A stretch of DNA of 64,000 bases, from the NCBI GenBank assembly GCA_947089145.1, contig CAMUJH010000019.1, forward strand, positions 1-64,000, read 5' to 3'. The position numbers and the translations under genes were made by a program. The stretch comes from an uncultured Hungatella sp. GTDB taxonomy: Bacteria; Bacillota; Clostridia; Lachnospirales; Lachnospiraceae. Shown here piece after piece: positions 61,205-64,000 of this stretch (position 1 is its first letter; every line of letters begins with the position of its first letter). The notes beneath the pieces were generated by a model that saw only the letters and a program-made list of their open reading frames with translations, searched no databases and was not told the DNA's origin.

Positions 61205-61510
61205 AGTTACAAACCATTGAGCGGGAAGAGTACCTTTCGGGAACATGTACAGAGAGCTGCAGGCGGTGTGATTGCGGCCATGGGATAGTAAGGGAATGGA
61301 CCCGGGAGGGCGAACTGAAACTTAAGGGCAGAGGCCGAAAATCAGGCTATGCATTTTGGAGTAGGCGAGACGTGGCTGCACGTTACAGCAGGAAGTGTAT
61401 GTTAGTACACGGCAAAGAGCGCATTCCGATGACGCAGTCAGGGAATGAATTTAGGTGGCACCGCAGAACATGAAACTTCTGTCCTATAGATACAGGACAG
61501 GAGTTTTTTT
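61205..61510 (+). promoter_or_regulatory. tryptophan-specific T-box leader with terminator
   Basis: A typical T-box riboswitch: stem I start AGAGAGCTGC (61251-61260), a GGGAA-TGG-ACCC specifier segment with codon TGG (61297-61299), and the conserved antiterminator bulge AGGTGGCACCGC (61453-61464). An intrinsic terminator follows: CTTCTGTCCT 61476-61485 pairs with AGGACAGGAG 61494-61503, then seven T. Uncharged tRNA-Trp would stabilise the antiterminator and turn on the downstream gene. The specifier assignment is from its position and flanking pattern. Confidence 0.88.
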
Positions 61511-61567
61511 GTTTCGCCATTATGATTTGTAGGTAATTGGAAACTATAACAGAAAGGAAGTACTCAC

Positions 61568-62941
61568 ATGAAAAAAGAGATCCCCTACAAAATTTATCTG
61601 GAAGAGCAGGAAATGCCAAAGCAGTGGTATAATGTCCGCGCTGACATGAAGAAGAAGCCGGCGCCGCTTCTGAACCCGGAGACACAAAAGCCTGTTACCC
61701 AGGAAGAATTGTCCGGCATCTTCTGCCAGGAGCTGGCAAAGCAGGAGCTGGATGATACCACCCCGTATTTTGACATTCCGGAGGAGATCAGAGATTTCTA
61801 CAAAATGTACCGTCCATCTCCCCTGACCAGGGCTTACTGCCTGGAGAAAAAGCTGGATACCCCGGCCCACATTTACTACAAGTTTGAAGGGAACAACACC
61901 TCGGGAAGCCATAAGCTGAATTCCGCCATAGCCCAGGCATACTATGCAAAGGCCCAGGGGCTTAAGGGCGTGACCACGGAAACCGGGGCGGGGCAGTGGG
62001 GAACAGCGCTGTCCATGGCCTGCGCCTATCTGGATCTGGACTGCCAGGTCTACATGGTGAAATGTTCCTATGAGCAGAAGCCCTTCCGCCGCGAGGTAAT
62101 GCGTACCTATGGAGCCAAGGTGACTCCGTCGCCGTCCATGAATACGCAGGTAGGGCAAAGGATCAATAAGGAATTTCCGGGAACCTCAGGAAGCCTTGGA
62201 TGTGCGATCTCCGAGGCAGTGGAAGCAGCAGTAAGCCAGGAGGGATACCGCTACGTGCTGGGTTCCGTGCTGGCCCAGGTTCTTCTCCATCAGTCGGTAA
62301 TCGGATTGGAGACAAAGGCTGCTCTAGACAAATACGGCATCAAGGCGGATATGATCATCGGATGCGCCGGCGGCGGCTCCAACCTTGGAGGGCTGATTTC
62401 CCCGTTTGCAGGCCAGATGCTGAAGGGAGAGGCGGATTATGAAATCATCGCCGTGGAGCCGGCTTCCTGTCCCAGCCTTACCAGAGGCGTGTACGCCTAT
62501 GACTTCTGCGATACCGGAAAAGTATGTCCCCTTGCGAAAATGTACACTCTGGGAAGCGGGTTTATCCCGTCGGCAAACCACGCAGGGGGCCTGCGGTACC
62601 ACGGCATGAGTTCCACGGTTTCCGAACTGTATGATCAGGGATATCTTAAGGCCAGAAGCGTAGAGCAGACCGAGGTATTTAAGGCGGCCCAGATGTTTGC
62701 CAAGGTAGAAGGGATTCTTCCGGCTCCGGAGAGCAGCCATGCAATCCGGGTGGCAATTGACGAGGCCCTTAAGTGCAGGGAAACCGGTGAGGAGAAGAAC
62801 ATCGTATTTGGCCTTACAGGCACCGGGTATTTTGATATGGTGGCCTATCAGAAGTTTAACGATGGCCAGATGTCAGATTATATTCCCTCCGATGAAGAAC
62901 TCCAGAGATCTTTTGCCGCACTGCCCAAGGTGAGTGCGTAG
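61568..62941 (+). CDS. trpB: tryptophan synthase beta chain, TrpB2 type
   Basis: A 457-aa PLP enzyme of the TrpB2 subgroup (longer N-terminus than TrpB1): YYKFEGNNTSGSHKLNSA (PLP-Lys near residue 116), ETGAGQWGTALS (catalytic Glu), CAGGGSNLGG (phosphate loop) and AGGLRYHG. It makes Trp from Ser and indole without a TrpA partner nearby, so it probably works on free or salvaged indole. It is controlled by the Trp T-box. Confidence 0.94.
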   Translation: MKKEIPYKIYLEEQEMPKQWYNVRADMKKKPAPLLNPETQKPVTQEELSGIFCQELAKQELDDTTPYFDIPEEIRDFYKMYRPSPLTRAYCLEKKLDTPAHIYYKFEGNNTSGSHKLNSAIAQAYYAKAQGLKGVTTETGAGQWGTALSMACAYLDLDCQVYMVKCSYEQKPFRREVMRTYGAKVTPSPSMNTQVGQRINKEFPGTSGSLGCAISEAVEAAVSQEGYRYVLGSVLAQVLLHQSVIGLETKAALDKYGIKADMIIGCAGGGSNLGGLISPFAGQMLKGEADYEIIAVEPASCPSLTRGVYAYDFCDTGKVCPLAKMYTLGSGFIPSANHAGGLRYHGMSSTVSELYDQGYLKARSVEQTEVFKAAQMFAKVEGILPAPESSHAIRVAIDEALKCRETGEEKNIVFGLTGTGYFDMVAYQKFNDGQMSDYIPSDEELQRSFAALPKVSA

Positions 62942-62989
62942 TGCAGTCGGTTCAGAATGCAGCAGAACAGCTTAACCGGCTGGAAAAGA

Positions 62990-63017
62990 GGGGCTCTCCT
63001 GATATCAGGAGAGCCCC
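62990..63017. terminator. bidirectional terminator, perfect 28-bp palindrome
   Basis: GGGGCTCTCCTGAT (62990-63003) and ATCAGGAGAGCCCC (63004-63017) are exact reverse complements with no gap. It lies between the convergent trpB2 and chemotaxis-receptor genes. CTTTTC-like T/A-rich flanks on both sides suit termination in both directions. Confidence 0.75.
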
Positions 63018-63044
63018 TTAATTCTCTAGAAGCTTTATAAACGG

Positions 63045-64000
63045 CTACCTTTCAAACTGAAACTGTCCCACCAGATTCTTCAGCAGGGCAGCCTGGCTGG
63101 ACAGCTCTTCGCTGGCCGCGGCGCTCTCCTCAGCAGTCGCAGAATTGGTCTGCACTACGCTGGAGATCTGATCAATGCCTGTGGTAACCTGAGACACGGC
63201 ATAAGACTGTTCCTGAGTAGCGTCGGAAATCAGGGATACGGCATCCAGGATTTTCTTGGCGCTTTCAACCACGTTCCGCAAAGCGCCCTCGGTTTCAGTA
63301 GACAGCCTGGTGCCTTCATCCACGGCTTTGACAGTCTCTTCGATTAAAGCGCCGCTGCTCTTGGAGGCTTCCTGGGACTTGGTAGCCAGGTTGCGCACCT
63401 CGTCGGCAACAACGGCAAAGCCCTTGCCGGCGCTGCCGGCTCTTGCGGCCTCAACGGCGGCATTTAAAGCCAGAATGTTGGTCTGGAAGGCAATGTCTTC
63501 AATGGTCTTAATCACCTTGCCGATCTCTTTGGATTTTTCATTGATGGAATCCATGGCGTTCATCAGCTGATCCATGTGGCCGGAGCATACCTGGATCAGA
63601 TCATGGGTCTGAAGGTTTTCATCCTTGGCTACCTTGGCATGCTGGGCCGTATCCTCAATCTTGTATGAAATATCTTTGATAGTGGCTGCCAGCTCCTCAA
63701 CAGAGGAAGCCTGCTCGGTAGCTCCCTGAGCCAGCGCCTGGGCGCCGCTGGAAACCTGTCCGCTGCCGGAGTTCACCTGGTCGGCAGAGTTGTCGATCTG
63801 CTGCAGCGTGCTGCTCAGGCGGTCCTTCAGCTTGCGCATGGAAACGAGAATGCTGTGGAAAGCCCCCACATAATACTGCTCGCTTTTTGTATGTACCGTA
63901 AAGTCGCCCCCAGCCATCTGCTCAAGCAGATAGTCCACATCGTGGATAATATTTTTCAGGACAGTAACCAGGGAACGGATGCTGTTGGCCAGAAGGCCGA
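63045..64000 (-). CDS. methyl-accepting chemotaxis protein, C-terminal part (gene starts right of the window)
   Basis: The minus-strand frame is open from the right edge and ends at 63045. About 318 residues are visible. They include the end of a HAMP-like linker ([34 protein letters not shown]), then the long helical signalling region with the highly conserved hairpin tip [40 protein letters not shown]. The C-terminus is QFQFER. Methyl-accepting helices with Glu/Gln/Ala heptads flank the tip. The sensor domain and membrane helices are not in the window, so the ligand is unknown. Confidence 0.93.
   Translation of the reverse strand, partial: GLLANSIRSLVTVLKNIIHDVDYLLEQMAGGDFTVHTKSEQYYVGAFHSILVSMRKLKDRLSSTLQQIDNSADQVNSGSGQVSSGAQALAQGATEQASSVEELAATIKDISYKIEDTAQHAKVAKDENLQTHDLIQVCSGHMDQLMNAMDSINEKSKEIGKVIKTIEDIAFQTNILALNAAVEAARAGSAGKGFAVVADEVRNLATKSQEASKSSGALIEETVKAVDEGTRLSTETEGALRNVVESAKKILDAVSLISDATQEQSYAVSQVTTGIDQISSVVQTNSATAEESAAASEELSSQAALLKNLVGQFQFER

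Noticed and set aside
1-64000. CRISPR arrays, tRNA and rRNA genes
   Set aside because: No regularly spaced direct repeats, no cloverleaf with a CCA-type end and no rRNA signature sequences were seen in either strand.

Overview
The window looks like a chromosomal segment of a gut-type Firmicute, most probably Lachnospiraceae (Clostridium cluster XIVa). This rests on several things: the LoaP/NusG-type leader of the polysaccharide locus, a PyrF-PyrK-PyrD cluster with the Fe-S PyrK subunit, a tryptophan T-box ahead of a TrpB2-type synthase, strong GGAGG ribosome binding sites, and consensus sigma-A promoters. No rRNA, tRNA, CRISPR array or prophage structural module was recognised.

Layout. (1) 1-2.55 kb is insertion-sequence debris: a full-length DDE transposase on the minus strand and an IS256-family N-terminal remnant. 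(2) 2.55-2.77 kb is a compact element. Two 26-bp inverted repeats, each built like a tyrosine-recombinase crossover site (about 12-bp arms around a 7-bp asymmetric core), bracket a perfect consensus promoter (TTGACA-17-TATAAT). In the sequenced orientation this promoter points away from the polysaccharide operon, so the segment looks like a phase-variation switch caught OFF. (3) 2.8-20.8 kb is a capsule/exopolysaccharide cluster: LoaP antiterminator, DegT aminotransferase, PglC-type initiating transferase, two formyltransferase-like enzymes, PIG-L deacetylase, two GT2 glycosyltransferases, UlaG-like metallo-hydrolase, ATP-grasp ligase, SDR, Wzy, a frameshifted acyltransferase, Wzx, LicD, a remnant of a 2-aminoethylphosphonate-type aminotransferase, a HisC-like aminotransferase and a TagD-like cytidylyltransferase fused to a Gfo/Idh/MocA oxidoreductase. 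The likely product is a formylated/amidated amino-sugar polymer with a phospho-linked substituent. The 11.6-20.8 kb half is visibly more A+T-rich than the first half.

(4) 20.8-35.4 kb is the most unusual part: a three-gene locus encoding a 231-aa double beta-domain protein, a 1143-aa protein and a 3349-aa protein. None has a signal peptide. A strong promoter precedes the set and an intrinsic terminator lies after the first gene, so the small protein should be made in excess over the giants. The largest protein has a glycosyltransferase-B-like N-terminus, a long amphipathic beta-strand region, a LysM-like segment and a long C-terminal part. I cannot assign a function. (5) 35.4-38.4 kb is a low-GC patch of decayed genes (serine recombinase start, IS4-like transposase end, DUF262 remnant, sugar-nucleotide epimerase tail) around an intact unknown protein and an intact Fic protein.

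(6) 38.4-64 kb is ordinary chromosome: an anchored FMN-bind-like protein, MATE transporter, MerR regulator, a flavinylated fumarate-reductase-like lipoprotein behind a 19-bp-spacer MerR-type promoter, a SleB-like hydrolase, M32 carboxypeptidase, a five-gene peptide/nickel ABC transporter with a leader terminator, TetR regulator, Mrp ATPase, small alarmone synthetase, double-GNAT protein, pyrF-pyrK-pyrD, a phosphoesterase, T-box-controlled TrpB2, and the 3' part of a chemotaxis receptor gene running off the right edge.
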